Assembly: GCF_033958435.1 (NCBI RefSeq)
Contig: NC_134147.1
Location: forward strand, 43,704,001-43,768,000
Reading direction: 5' to 3'
Source: Carettochelys insculpta
Lineage: Eukaryota; Chordata; Testudines; Carettochelyidae
DNA: 64,000 nucleotides
The notes under the pieces were generated by a model, which did not search any database, was not told the origin of the DNA, and saw only the letters and a program-made list of their open reading frames with translations. Below, piece by piece: positions 43,978-54,350 of this stretch; the stretch's first letter is position 1; every line of letters begins with the position of its first letter. A program made the translations under genes and the position numbers.

Positions 43978-44394
43978 CAGAGATGGCCAAACTTACTGCT
44001 TCTCCAAGCAGCATACCATAATCTGAAGTCAGAGAAGCTGGATGCACATCCTCAGGGCTTCTGCCCTCTAGTAGGTAGCAGGGTGTGGGGATTCAGCCCC
44101 ATGGCAGGTGCCTGACAGGCCTCAAGTCTTCAGCAGGACTAGGGATGACCCCAGACCCTGGCAGCTGCCATCTGCAGGGCTAAAGTCCCTAGCTCCTCTC
44201 CCTACTGGGCAGATGTCCCAAGCCCTCCCACCCTATCATAAGGCAGAAGCCCTGAGCTTCCCCCCTAACTCCAGTCTAGGGAGTGGAGAATGGGGGTGAG
44301 AGTGGTGGTGGGGGGGTGTCTGCTTGCTGCATTTTAACTATAAAAGAGCCACCACATGTAAAAGCCACCACAAGCCACAGTTTGGCTACCCCAG
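43978..44394. mobile_element. hAT-like element
   Basis: 'CAGAGATGGCCAAACTTACT' and 'CACAGTTTGGCTACCCCAG' are inverted repeats of the 'ggccaaact' hAT group. The core is CT rich. Flanks do not give a clear 8-bp duplication. Confidence 0.65.
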
Positions 44395-44509
44395 TATATT
44401 GAGCATTATGAACAAGTCGTGTGAAATTTTAGCTCTTACAGTCTTTGCTAGTGCTTTGCGTAGCCAAGAAACCTGGGATCTGTTGTTGGCTCTTCCCCAG
44501 GCCTGCTGG

Positions 44510-44640
44510 GAGAACTTGAACCATTCGCTGCCCGTGTGATCCTCTGTTTCCCCGTCTTTAGGATTGGGTTAATGACGCTGCCTTCCTTGGCAAAGCACTT
44601 GGAAGTCAGCTGCTAGAAAGAGAGCGTGAAAAGTTTCACT
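44510..44640 (+). mobile_element. MIR-type SINE relic
   Basis: 'tgtgatcctctgtttccccg' and 'ttggcaaagcacttggaagt' are in MIR order. Diverged. Confidence 0.5.
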
Positions 44641-45165
44641 CCCCGGGTGGCGCAGTTAGCTTGACCTGACTCAAGTCGTGGCTAGCTCCTTGGAAGAGAT
44701 TCTGACCTAGCTACCGCCTCTTGGGGAGGTGGAATGTCTTTACTGATGGAAAGTCCCTTCCTGTCACTGCCCCCAGCGCCTACACTGTCACAGCGTCGTA
44801 GCAGTGCCACTGGAGATGTTGCCCTGTCGGTGTGCATCTAGTGAGCCCACAGCCCAGAAAACATCACTCTCAGACTCCTACCTGCCTACAGTCCCCGCAC
44901 ATTGGTGTGCGTGAGAATTCCTCAGTGAGGGGTTTTCCTGCCCTTCCTGTCTCACATCTATATCGTACATTTTTTGATGGCAGACACTTAGCTGGCCATG
45001 TTAAACAGAAGAGGCTTTGACTGTCCACAGTGTATCTACTGTATGGACATAAAAACATGGTCAGTCCCTTGAAGACTTTAATGGGAGATAAGGGACTCCC
45101 GTGGGTTTGATCTTCGCTGCCTTTGCCATCTTTATCTTTAGCAAGGAAGAATTAAGCTGTTCTGA
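44641..45165. other. No feature recognised
   Basis: Mixed-composition sequence without supported features. Confidence 0.4.
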
Positions 45166-45260
45166 TGGTACATGTTGGACTTCCCTGGTCCAGCACCACC
45201 AGGACATGACTGGTCCCGAACGAGGGAATCTGCTGGGCCAGGTGGGTCTCCTGCTTCCAG
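45166..45260 (+). mobile_element. Tigger-like left-end fragment
   Basis: 'atgttggacttccctggtcc' then 'agcaccaccaggacatgact' matches the left end of the 39147 and 63371 elements. The following GC-rich DNA to 45548 does not match them and carries an open frame (45101-45547) that I do not accept as a gene. Confidence 0.55.
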
Positions 45261-45548
45261 GACCCCTTCCCTACCCTGTTTCCCTCTTCACCACTGGCTC
45301 TTTTTCTGCCCTCTTTTTCTATCCCTCTATCTCCAGTCCTGGTTGGACCTTCTACCAGCAGCTTAGCTGGACTGCTGGCCTCAGCTCCAGCCCTGCTCTG
45401 CTGGACTCTGCCACTTTGAATGCCAGCCCCATGGAAGCCAGCTCCACCAGGCTCCCAGTGTGGCTTGGCTCCCAGACACTGACCTTCCTGCCACTAGGCT
45501 CCTGGTCCCCAGGCTTCTGCCAACAGCGTTGTGCCTCTCTGCAATGAG

Positions 45549-45838
45549 AAATAATTCCTTTGTCGACAACTTCTGTTGACAAAAAAGCCATGTAGAAGCT
45601 CTGGGGACCCCTCTGTCAAAAGACAGGCTAGGGCTTCCTGTTCATTGGGCGGTACTGGTTGCTGAGCTTCCAGTTGGCTGTTCCGTTGGGAGAGCAGCTG
45701 GGCAGTCTGGCTGCTCTCTGTTGACAGAGCAGATTCCTCTTTTGATAGGCTTTTACATGTGGGCCATGATCTGTCCACAGAAGTTCTGCTGGAAATGCTC
45801 TTCCCACGGCAACTTCTGTCAACAGATCCTGCCAGTTT
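45549..45838. mobile_element. Harbinger-like MITE, partial
   Basis: Repeated 'acttctgttgac' and 'aacttctgtcaacag' words and 'ctctctgttgacagagcaga' recall the 60281-60455 MITE. Terminal 'gtctacac' repeats are absent or decayed. Confidence 0.5.
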
Positions 45839-47330
45839 TTAAATTTTCCATTTAACTAGTATTTCCACATATATACATACTCAAGCTCCAAGCTTGTGCA
45901 GGCTGCTTGATCAGTTTCCATTAGATTTCCTGTACGTCATAATGGATACTTGGCAAGAACTATGGACAGGTCTTAAGAATTGTTAAGAGCAGGCTTCAGC
46001 AACATTCATAGGAAAGATTCTGCATCTACTATGTGAATGATTTAAGGACGTTTCACTGATGTCAAGTAAACCCATTATTTTTATTGGGTGGATATAACAA
46101 TTTAAGACTGAGTTAAAATTAACATATTTCATAACCAAAAATCTGCAAAATGTTATACTGTATTTATCAAAGACACAACAATCATTTTTAATGTGAAATG
46201 AATTATTAGGGTATAGTTTTGAGTATAGTCTGAGTTTAGGTTTAAGCTCTCATGAGGGCAAGAACTAGTGACGGCAGTCGTACATACAAACTGTGCTTTC
46301 TGAGGCAATGTTATTAATTCCTTTCAGGCCTGACAGGTGCTAGGTCTGCTCTTTCAATCTTGAGCCTCTCCAATCCAAAAGATACTATTTATTTTGGAAT
46401 GAGTCATAAAGTAGTTTTTGTTTTAAGTAGAAAGATGCCCCATCTAGGCAGACCTTTAGAGGTTTTTCTTTCTTATGTACGGTAATTTGTTTTGAACCAG
46501 TGTCGTCAATAGCAAATGACTGAGAGCTTTGTCTTTGTCTCATAGCTTCACTCTCATATTTTGCAGTGAAAATGGTAACACTTTAAAACTGGTTGTGTCA
46601 TGACTTGCCCAGTGGGTTGGATGATGGGAATTCAGTTTTCACTCCCCACCTCACAACTGATCACTTCATTCTCAGGCTAGAGATGTCTGTAGGAAAATTC
46701 TGAGAGGGTAGAATGCCGGCCTCGTTGTACCTCAGTTTTTGCTTTGCCCAGAAGAGAGCGAGGGTGCTTTGAAACTGGAGAAGGCCATGTTTGACTGGGA
46801 AGTGAAAGAATGGAAAAAGAAGCAGGGTCTTTAGGGGGATTTTTTTTTTCCTTTTGCTTCTTTGTCACTTAGAAGTATTTACATGAATGTAACCTGCTTG
46901 AAAGTTGTGTTTGGTGGGCTTTAATTTCAGTTTGTGAATGAAAACTTTGTCTATTTCTTTTAAATGAAAGGACTTAAGGAAAGGTACAAACAATTTTGTA
47001 AAGGATAAACTGGGGTGAAGAATCACTCCTGTATATTAGAGATATAAGTAAAGCAGTTTGGTGTTTTAGAATGAACAAATGTTTCAATTGTGCTTGAGAG
47101 AGGATTTTTGTCACTGTAATAAAAGAGGGGCATAGTTTGAAAATTGAAACAGTCTTCATTTGTAAGGAACTTTTTGGGACTTTGTAAATAAGATTTAAAT
47201 ATGAAGAGGGATATTAAATAAAATAAACCCTTGGAAACTTGAATTTTGTTTTGTTTTGGGGTTTTTTGGGATTGAGGAGCAGTGCATGAAAGTCACACTG
47301 GAGGCATGTTGTGTACTCTGCAGTAACAGA
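45839..47330. other. No feature recognised
   Basis: AT-rich unique-looking DNA. No open frame with a domain, no RNA gene. Confidence 0.4.
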
Positions 47331-47337
47331 ACTATGA

Positions 47338-47435
47338 CTGCAACAAGAAGACCAGTGAATCGAACCCCTTATAGAGCAACAGATATTTTGGAGCATAAGC
47401 TTTTGTGGGCAAAGACCTGCTTCGTCAGACTATGG
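47338..47435 (+). mobile_element. SINE fragment, single arm
   Basis: 'gcaacagatattttggagca' and 'taagcttttgtgggcaaaga' followed by 'cctgcttcgtcagac' match the SINE subfamily seen at 19454-19638. The head is missing. Confidence 0.75.
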
Positions 47436-48400
47436 CTATGTTACATTCACAGGCCAGGGGCTGTTTTAAAATTGGAGTTTTGTTAAACTTAGTGTCAAAC
47501 CATCACAGACACACCCGTGCAGACAGACAAATACAGTGCCCACGCCAAGCACTTGTGAGCCCCAAGTGCTGTCATATGCATACCAAAAACCCTCCTGTGA
47601 CCACACACTGTGCTCACCCAGATGATTCCTCTTTGGCCCCTTTAATAGAGCAAAAGTCTTTAAAGGGACAGGGCACAGTAAAATAACTCTGGCACTCGAG
47701 AAAATTGTTCAACAAAAAAATCAAGAGTGATGTTAAAATATTCTTACATACTCACGCGTTAACTTATGAATGCCCCAGCCATGCAGGCGTAGTTCCTTGT
47801 GTCACACACAGTCACAATTCAGCTGTGTTCCTAGAAATGCAGAAACTGTCTGAACATGAGGCATCTTCTGAGTTAATTTACCCACAAAGAATTGTGTGGG
47901 TGGGTGGGGGTGTGGGTGGGTGGTGGTGGTGAGGGGAGGGGGCAGACAGGCAACATAAACCTTAGTTAAAGACCTGGGCTCCACACACTGACCATTTAAT
48001 CTGCTTCTCTGTAGCTGTTGTTGCAGAGATGTTTAGGGAAAGGAATTCCTTGCACTTACACAAAATGGTTCTTGTAGTACCCCCATCACCATGGTATCAG
48101 AACGCTTAAAGCTTTCTGAGGCCCTTGTTTGGTACAGACCATGTGACCTTAGTTTTAGTTTGCATTTATTTAAAAAAGTCTAAGATCCTTTAATGTTACA
48201 CTTCCGTCATTTCTTTCTACTTAAGCTGTTCAGAGAAAGGGGTGTGCTTTCCTTTGTGGGAATGAAGTACTTGGCGCTACCAGCCAACTTTAGTAATGTA
48301 TGCAGCAGGTGTTACAGGACATCACTTCTATAGAGTTTCCCCCACAAAGGCTCCAGCAGCACGTTGCCAGAAGTAATGAATTTTCTTGACAGCCCTGTCA
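47436..48400. other. Unassigned; GT/GG-rich simple repeat at 47895-47940
   Basis: Only the imperfect 'gtgggtgggtggggg' run stands out. No gene or transposon is recognised. Confidence 0.4.
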
Positions 48401-48404
48401 GTTA

Positions 48405-48482
48405 GAGAAGTCATTCTTTTCCCATTTCCAATGGGGAAACTGAGTCACACGAAGCACGAATGAGTTAACCCAGATCGGTCAT
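48405..48482 (-). mobile_element. MIR-type SINE relic
   Basis: On the minus strand, 'ccaatggggaaactgagtca' is the MIR 3' core. Confidence 0.6.
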
Positions 48483-49171
48483 TTGGCAGAACAAGAAAGG
48501 CAACCAATATCTTGGGTGCATAGGGCTGGGCTGCTCTAGTGACTAAACCATTCATCTCTGCCACGCTACCATACATCTGTGTTGCACAGAAGCGGATGGG
48601 TCTGATTCCGTGGATGTTGTGAGGTGTGAAGAAGCAGAGATGAACTTCTGTATGGTTTGTGGGCATCAGTGAATTCTGCTGTGTACTATGCAGCTGGGGA
48701 AGGCGTAGAATTCCTGGGTCGGCGGGACCATGCAGGACATCTGGGAGGATCGCTGTGAAGTAGGCGGGATCTAATTCTGATCCAGCTGCACTTTCAGTAG
48801 TGCTTGTGGAGTTGAAGGAAATAACTCTGGCCGTTGCTGTGGCTAGTTCTAATGGGAAGGGAACTTTGAGATATCACAGTGCCATGTTTTTGGCATCCAC
48901 AGTTTATGGATGGCTTTTTGGGGGCAGCCCCTCAAGGAAGAGGTGACAGAGTGCACACCCCAGACAAAATGGGAAGAGATTAGCGTGGTGAGGGGGCCGA
49001 TTGACTGCCCAGATTGCATCTGGTGGAGGAGCCAAGAAGCTGGGTTTAATCAGTCACAAGGCTCAGCGGGGCTGGAACAGGGAGGGCCTATATAAAACCC
49101 AGGGACAGAAAGCAGAAGGTGGCTGCACAGAGGCAGTCTGCAGTCATTGTCTGGATGAAAGGAGGTGTGTT
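48483..49171. other. No feature recognised
   Basis: No supported gene or repeat. Confidence 0.4.
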
Positions 49172-49577
49172 AGAATCGTAGGGTTGGAAGCGGCCTCAGG
49201 AGGCCATCAAGTCCAACCCCCTGTTCAAAGCAGGACCCATTTCAACTAAATCATCCCAGTCAGGGCTTTGTCAAGCCAGGACTTAAAAACCTCCAAGGAT
49301 GGAGATTCCACCACCTCTCTAGGTAACGCATTCCAGTGCTTCACCACCCTCCTGGTGAAATAGTTTTTCCTAATATCCAACCTAGACTTCCCCCCCTTGC
49401 AACTTGAGACCACTGCTCCTCATTCTGCCATCTGTCACCACTGAAAACAGCCTCTCTCCATCCTCTTTGTAATCCCCCTTCAGGTAGTTGAAGGCTGCTA
49501 TCAAATCCCCCCTAACTCTTCTCATCTGCAGACTAAATAATCCCAGATCCCTCAGCTTCTCTTCACAGGTCATGTAC
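49172..49577 (-). mobile_element. CR1 LINE 3' end
   Basis: On the minus strand it ends with the standard terminal block (complement of 'gtagggttggaagcggcctc'). It includes the 3' UTR piece missing from the split 138-2660 copy and the last 60 codons of the RT ORF. It is 5'-truncated near 49577. It is the least decayed CR1 3' end here. Confidence 0.92.
49382..49573 (-). pseudogene. CR1 RT ORF C-terminal fragment
   Basis: The frame carries 'RRVRGDLIAAFNYLKGDYKE' then '[20 protein letters not shown]', the conserved end of CR1 ORF2. It is open, but cut at its 5' side by truncation of the element, so no enzyme can be made. Confidence 0.9.
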
Positions 49578-51629
49578 TGCAGAGGGTAGTCCAGAGGTAT
49601 GCCCTGCAGGCAGGAATTGAGAGGAATTGGAGAGCAGGGGAAGCCAGGGAGACAGAAAAGGCAGAAGGGAAAAGCAGAAGGGAATAGGATTGTAGACTTT
49701 GGCTGCTGATTGGAAATCCCCAGAGGGAACCCAGAGTAAAGGGTGGTTGCAGGTTCCCTCTTCAGCCACTAGCAATGTAGCACAGACCAGGCAGAGGACA
49801 ATGGACTGCCTAAGATGATTTATCATGGTAAGTATTTCCTGCCACCCATGGAGTGGAGAATCATTTGTTGACCTGGCCGGAAAGCTCCATCACAAAGAGG
49901 AGGCTGCGATTCTTGGCGTGAGAGGGGTCCACAGGGGTAGATGACAATAGGATAGCCAGAAGGAGATGCCACTAGCTGTGAGTGGATCCCGCAACAGAAT
50001 AGCATTGCAGTAATATATTTCAGAAACCCTGCGGGTTTCACTGTGGCAAATGCAGAGCCAGGACAAGAATGATATCTGCCTCAGAACATTTCAGAGATTC
50101 AGAAAGGCTGCTGTTGAACCAAACATGCCCACTAAATTCAGTGTGGAGCATTAGTCTGTCTGTCTGCCTCTCCACTGCTGCTCTGTCGTGAAAGGAAATC
50201 TGATAAATTAATTAGTGTTGCAAATCCTACAGAAGCGCGTGGGGCAAAACATTTGCTAGCGATGGCAAAAGAGGAGGTAAAATATTGTAATAGGTTCCCC
50301 CTGACTGATCAGCAATATCTCTGTGTTCTTATCATGGTGAATCTCTGGGCAATTCGAGAGGGTTTAGCTTAGAGTACAGAATCTGTAGAGTTTAGTACAC
50401 TTTGAGGTGTCCATTCTAAGTGGCTTATTAATATGTAAATTGGCTTTGCAGTAAGTTATGTGTATTAAAACAAAAATTAGGAGAAATGTTTAGATAATGG
50501 CTCTGATGAAATAGCACTGTCAAGGAGCTGTCAAATGCCACATACTAAATGCTATACTAATGCCACAATGACTGTAGCAAGTTCTTTATTGTAGGATATT
50601 GATTAAATGCCCTGTCAGGACTGCGGTACCAATGTGCTTCCACCATCACCTCCCCACTGTACCAGGTGTGTTCAAGGGGGGATCAAAGGTGAACCAGTCT
50701 CTGAACTTCTGGAGCTGCATTTCTCATGGTCTCTTGCATGGAGTCCACATGTTTTACGGGTGTTCAGTACTAAAGACATATCAGCAGAAGTGACAACATA
50801 GCTGTGACCGTATTTCCAATGGTGGTGCCATCCTCTCTCAGTTGCAGTATCGGGCAGAAAGAGAGAATCCTTCCTGTTTATTTCAAGGTGGAAAAAAGTG
50901 CTGCTTTAATTTTTAAGTATTAAGAACAGGGTTTCGGAACATGAATTTAGGTTTTGTTTTAAATTTAGTTTCTTTATTAGTTTTGTAGACAAGTAGATCC
51001 TGGGTGGTTGCTTTATTTCTGCAAAAAAGATAATCTATACACCAACTCAGCTCAAGCCCCACGACACACATGCTGTGCCTCTGCTCTTCTGAAATCTTTC
51101 CTATTTAGTTGCACATCGACCTTGGTAACAATGTGCTCCAGTCCAATTTCCGTGGCTGGCTGACAGCTCTGTTTTGGCCATGAGACCTCTGGGTTTCAAT
51201 CATGAGACGTGCTAAATTGACAGTTACTTTCAAGCTCATGCCATACCACCAATTCCCTGCTGCTGCACGCTTTGTGGTTTCATAGCTGTTGCTTTGTATC
51301 CAATTTATTGCAAATGAGCTTCATTTGTTGACAGATTTTGAGATTTTCATGGTCTGCCTGTGCATTGCAATACACTTTCCCGTTGTTTTGTCTTTGAAAT
51401 AATTTATTGTATAATGAATCATTATCCTGTTGTCTGACAGTGCGTCACTGAGCGATGGTGTCTAAATGGAATAACAGGTTCACAAAATGCTACAGTAATG
51501 GTCTTTGCCCTTTAACAGTCCCTAATTTATTGCGAGACTGACTATATGACTAATCATGTCATTCACTGAGTTCTGTATTGGCGCAAAGGATGGAAGGGAT
51601 GTTATTGTGGTTTGAAACGTTGGAAAACC
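49578..51629. other. Unique-looking DNA; possible conserved block at 51200-51460
   Basis: No repeat or exon recognised. The AT-rich part near 51200-51460 ('tattgcaaatgagcttcatt', 'taatgaatcattatcc') is repeat free and could be regulatory, with no direct proof. Confidence 0.3.
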
Positions 51630-51689
51630 CTCGAGACACCTGGATTCTTTTTCCAGTTCTGCCTATGTGACCTTGGGCAAGTTGCTAAG
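51630..51689 (+). mobile_element. MIR-type SINE relic, interrupted
   Basis: 'tatgtgaccttgggcaagtt' is the MIR core; it stops at 'gctaa', where a Harbinger-like element begins. Confidence 0.7.
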
Positions 51690-51949
51690 GGTACGTCTGC
51701 ACTGCCAACAGAACGACAAAACTTTTGTCGTTCAGAGACATTTAAATAACACCCTCTTTAAAGTTTTACTGACAACCAGCGCCGGTGTGAACAGCACATG
51801 GTCAATAGGAATGCTCTCCTGCCAACAAAGCTAGCACTGCCCATCCAGGTAGAGGTATTTTATTCCCCAAAGCGTCCACAAACAGCAGCTCCATTGCCTG
51901 ACATTTAGCGACAAAGCTGTGTTGGTGCTAAACACCGCATAGTGTAGAG
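51690..51949. mobile_element. Harbinger-like MITE, right end lost
   Basis: Left end 'gggtacgtctgcactgccaa' after 'TAA', with 'gacaaaacttttgtcgttca' inside. The right end reads 'cgcatagtgtagag' and is then cut by a hAT insertion. The outermost bases of the right repeat are not found beyond that hAT. Confidence 0.7.
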
Positions 51950-52895
51950 CAGTGATTCCCAAACTTTTCAGCATCACGCCCCGCTTTTGATTTTTCTGAA
52001 ACTCTCACACCTCCCCACCTCTTCTTTACCATCATCCAATCCCCCTTGAACAAAAAAAAGTATTCATTATTTAAAATAAACACAAAAACTTGATATAAAA
52101 ATGTTATTTAAAATTAAAAATAAACACAAAGAATTTTTCTTGGCCCTTTGCGGGTGCCTGGTGCAGCCCCGGCTGGCCAGCTGCCAGAGCTGCCCATGCC
52201 AGCTGCCAGAGCCACCTCCCCAAGCACCACACTGCCAGGGCCAGCGACCTGCCTGCCTGCCCACCAGCCGCCCAAGCCTTGTGCTGCTGGGACGAGCCAC
52301 ACGCCCACCCCAGCCGTGGGCCAGCCGCCTGAGCTGCCCACCCAAGCCCCGCGCTGCCAGGGCCAGCCCAAGTCGCCCAAGTCCCACGCTGCCAGGGCCA
52401 GCCGCTAGCCCGAGCTACTTGAGCCCTGCAATGCTGCAGGCCAGCCACCCAAGACCCATGAGTCCCGCAAGCTAGCCGGCCTCCCGAGCCCCACAAGCCC
52501 AGCGAGTCGCCTGCCAGAGCCCCGCCCCTCCCCTCCCACAAACCGAGGTACCACCGGTCTCCCGCTCTTATCCCATCCCCATCTCCCTCATCCAAGCCAG
52601 GCACTCCAGCCCTTCATCTATCCCCATCCTCCTCCTCCCCCACCAACCCACGCTCACTCATCTTTGCAGAAGGCAGCTAGCTCCACATGGGTCTTCACTG
52701 CCTGCCTGCTTTTTATAGTGGCTGCACTGAGTTACCCACATAAAAAGGCAGGGCCTGAGAGCTGGAAGCAAAGGCCGGGTCTTTCTTCGGGTGGGGCGGA
52801 ATGTTTGGGGGGGTGGGGGCTGGGTTGCCTCGCAACCCCCTGGAATTTCTTCACACGCCCTGAGGGGGGCACATCCCCCAGTTTGGGAAACCATA
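51950..52895. mobile_element. hAT non-autonomous element with GC-rich core, inserted in the MITE
   Basis: The ends 'CAGTGATTCCCAAACTTTTC' and 'AGTTTGGGAAACCATA' are inverted repeats. Flanks 'GTGTAGAG' (51942-51949) and 'GTGGAGAG' (52896-52903) match at 7 of 8. The core (52140-52640) is a C-rich array of 'gccagagctgcc'-like words that makes long open frames on both strands; none resembles a protein. Confidence 0.82.
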
Positions 52896-53011
52896 GTGGA
52901 GAGAGAGCCTGACTGTGGCTTAAGTTCTCCATCATTAAAATGGTCAGAAAATGTCCATACTTAAAGATACGTGTCAAGTAATCATACACTATGATGCACA
53001 GCGTGATAGGG

Positions 53012-53118
53012 CACAAAAGCTCACCTAATAAACTATTTTGCTAGTCTTTAAAGTGCTACTTGACTGCTTTTTGTTTTGATAGTGTACAGACTAGCACGGC
53101 TTACTCTCTGTTACTATA
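53012..53118 (-). mobile_element. SINE copy, head intact, tail missing
   Basis: On the minus strand it begins 'gtaacagagagtaagccgtg' and runs through 'agcagtcaagtagcacttta' to 'ttattaggtgagcttttgtg'. The rest of the unit and any inverted arm are missing. No target duplication was found. Confidence 0.85.
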
Positions 53119-53326
53119 AATAGAAGGTTGTTTGGAGTTTAACTTAGTGGTGTAACAGTTTTTTGCCTGTGCAATAACAGATATGATTTACATCCTACGT
53201 AAACTTACATTAATACTTTTCTACAACCTTTAGTATGGTACTGTTTTTTTTTGTTTTTTACTTCAATCTAAGATCTTGATTATGGTTTGGGGACAGGACA
53301 TGATTATTTAAACCTGTTGTAACTTA

Positions 53327-53524
53327 GTAACAGGGAGGTAGCCCTGTTAGTCTGTAGTCTATCAAAACAAAAAAAGCAGTCATGTAGCACTTTAAAGATG
53401 AACAAAATAATTTATTAGGTAATGAGTTTTCGTGGGACAACCTGGGGCTGTCCCATGAAAGCTCATCACCTAATAAATTATTTTGTTCGTCTTTAAAGTG
53501 CTATATGACTGCTTTCTTGTTTTG
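53327..53524 (+). mobile_element. Palindromic SINE, compact form
   Basis: Left arm: head 'gtaacagggaggtagccctg', then 'tagcactttaaagatgaaca' to 'gagttttcgtgggaca'. After a loop of about 9 bases the right arm repeats it inverted, from 'tgtcccatgaaagctcat' to 'gctttcttgttttg'. Arms are about 80 bp. As in the two larger copies, the right arm lacks the first 40 bp of the head and ends at 'gttttg'. No clear duplication. Confidence 0.82.
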
Positions 53525-54230
53525 GTGCATTCTTATTTCATTCGTATGCATTTCATTCTTATAATTGGTTGTGTTCTGTTTCTTTTCAGCAGTTTCGTTG
53601 GGGATCGTGGCTTTTTTGTGGTATGAGCTCTTCCAGCATATGGTTATACGTTTTGCCCTGATACATTAGGTTTCTTTTTCCTTCAACATTTTACCAGATT
53701 GCTTTAATTGTGATGTTGCAACTTACATTGAAAACTGTATCCATAGAAATGTGCACCATAACTTTGCTGATTGGGAATAATTTTGTGCTACACGTAACAC
53801 AAATTACTGGAGGCATCAGTTGCCCTTGATAATCGGTGTAAGTTCCAGACAGCAAAGTGACTAGATTATCAATCTAGTACAAATGTCTACATGCAGAGTG
53901 AAATTCTTTGTGTTGGATGGTGTCAGAACACATGCAGTAGGCACGTTTTGGGTTCTTTATTTATGCGTTTTGTTACGGCCCATCTGGTTACCTTTTCAAG
54001 AGTAGCCGTATTAGGATAAACACAAATTGTGATTTTATTTGTTATCCAGATGCTAAAGTGGATGTGGCACTTTGCGTATCCCTTAAACATTTATATATTA
54101 ATCGTACTTGCATCTTAAAGCCTAAACAGAGACAAGGGTCTCATCTTGGTGGGCACTTAGCAAATGCTAGTGAAAGAAAAATCATACCCCAAAGCAGCTA
54201 CAAGTGAAATAGACACTACAGTATGGGAGG
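53525..54230. other. No feature recognised
   Basis: AT-rich DNA without supported features. Confidence 0.4.
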
Positions 54231-54234
54231 TGAA

Positions 54235-54350
54235 ACAAAGGCACTGTGAGGTGAACTAATTTGGGCAAGGTCACAGCAGGGCAGTAGTCAAACCCAGATT
54301 AGAACTCATGTCTCCTGAGTCCATCTAGTGCTAGGTGTATTAGGCAGCAC
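54235..54350 (-). mobile_element. MIR-type SINE relic
   Basis: On the minus strand, 'tttgggcaaggtcacagcag' and 'cagattagaactcatgtctc' followed by 'ctgagtcc' are the MIR core and 5' region. Confidence 0.7.

Noticed and set aside
45101..45547. 148-residue plus-strand frame with hydrophobic segments
   Set aside because: It begins upstream of a Tigger-like end and continues through GC-rich sequence of unclear origin; no recognised domain, and an overlapping minus-strand frame exists.
52101..52604. Large open frames on both strands with repeated Cys/Pro or Gly/Trp
   Set aside because: Same reason: C-rich array in the hAT at 51950-52895.
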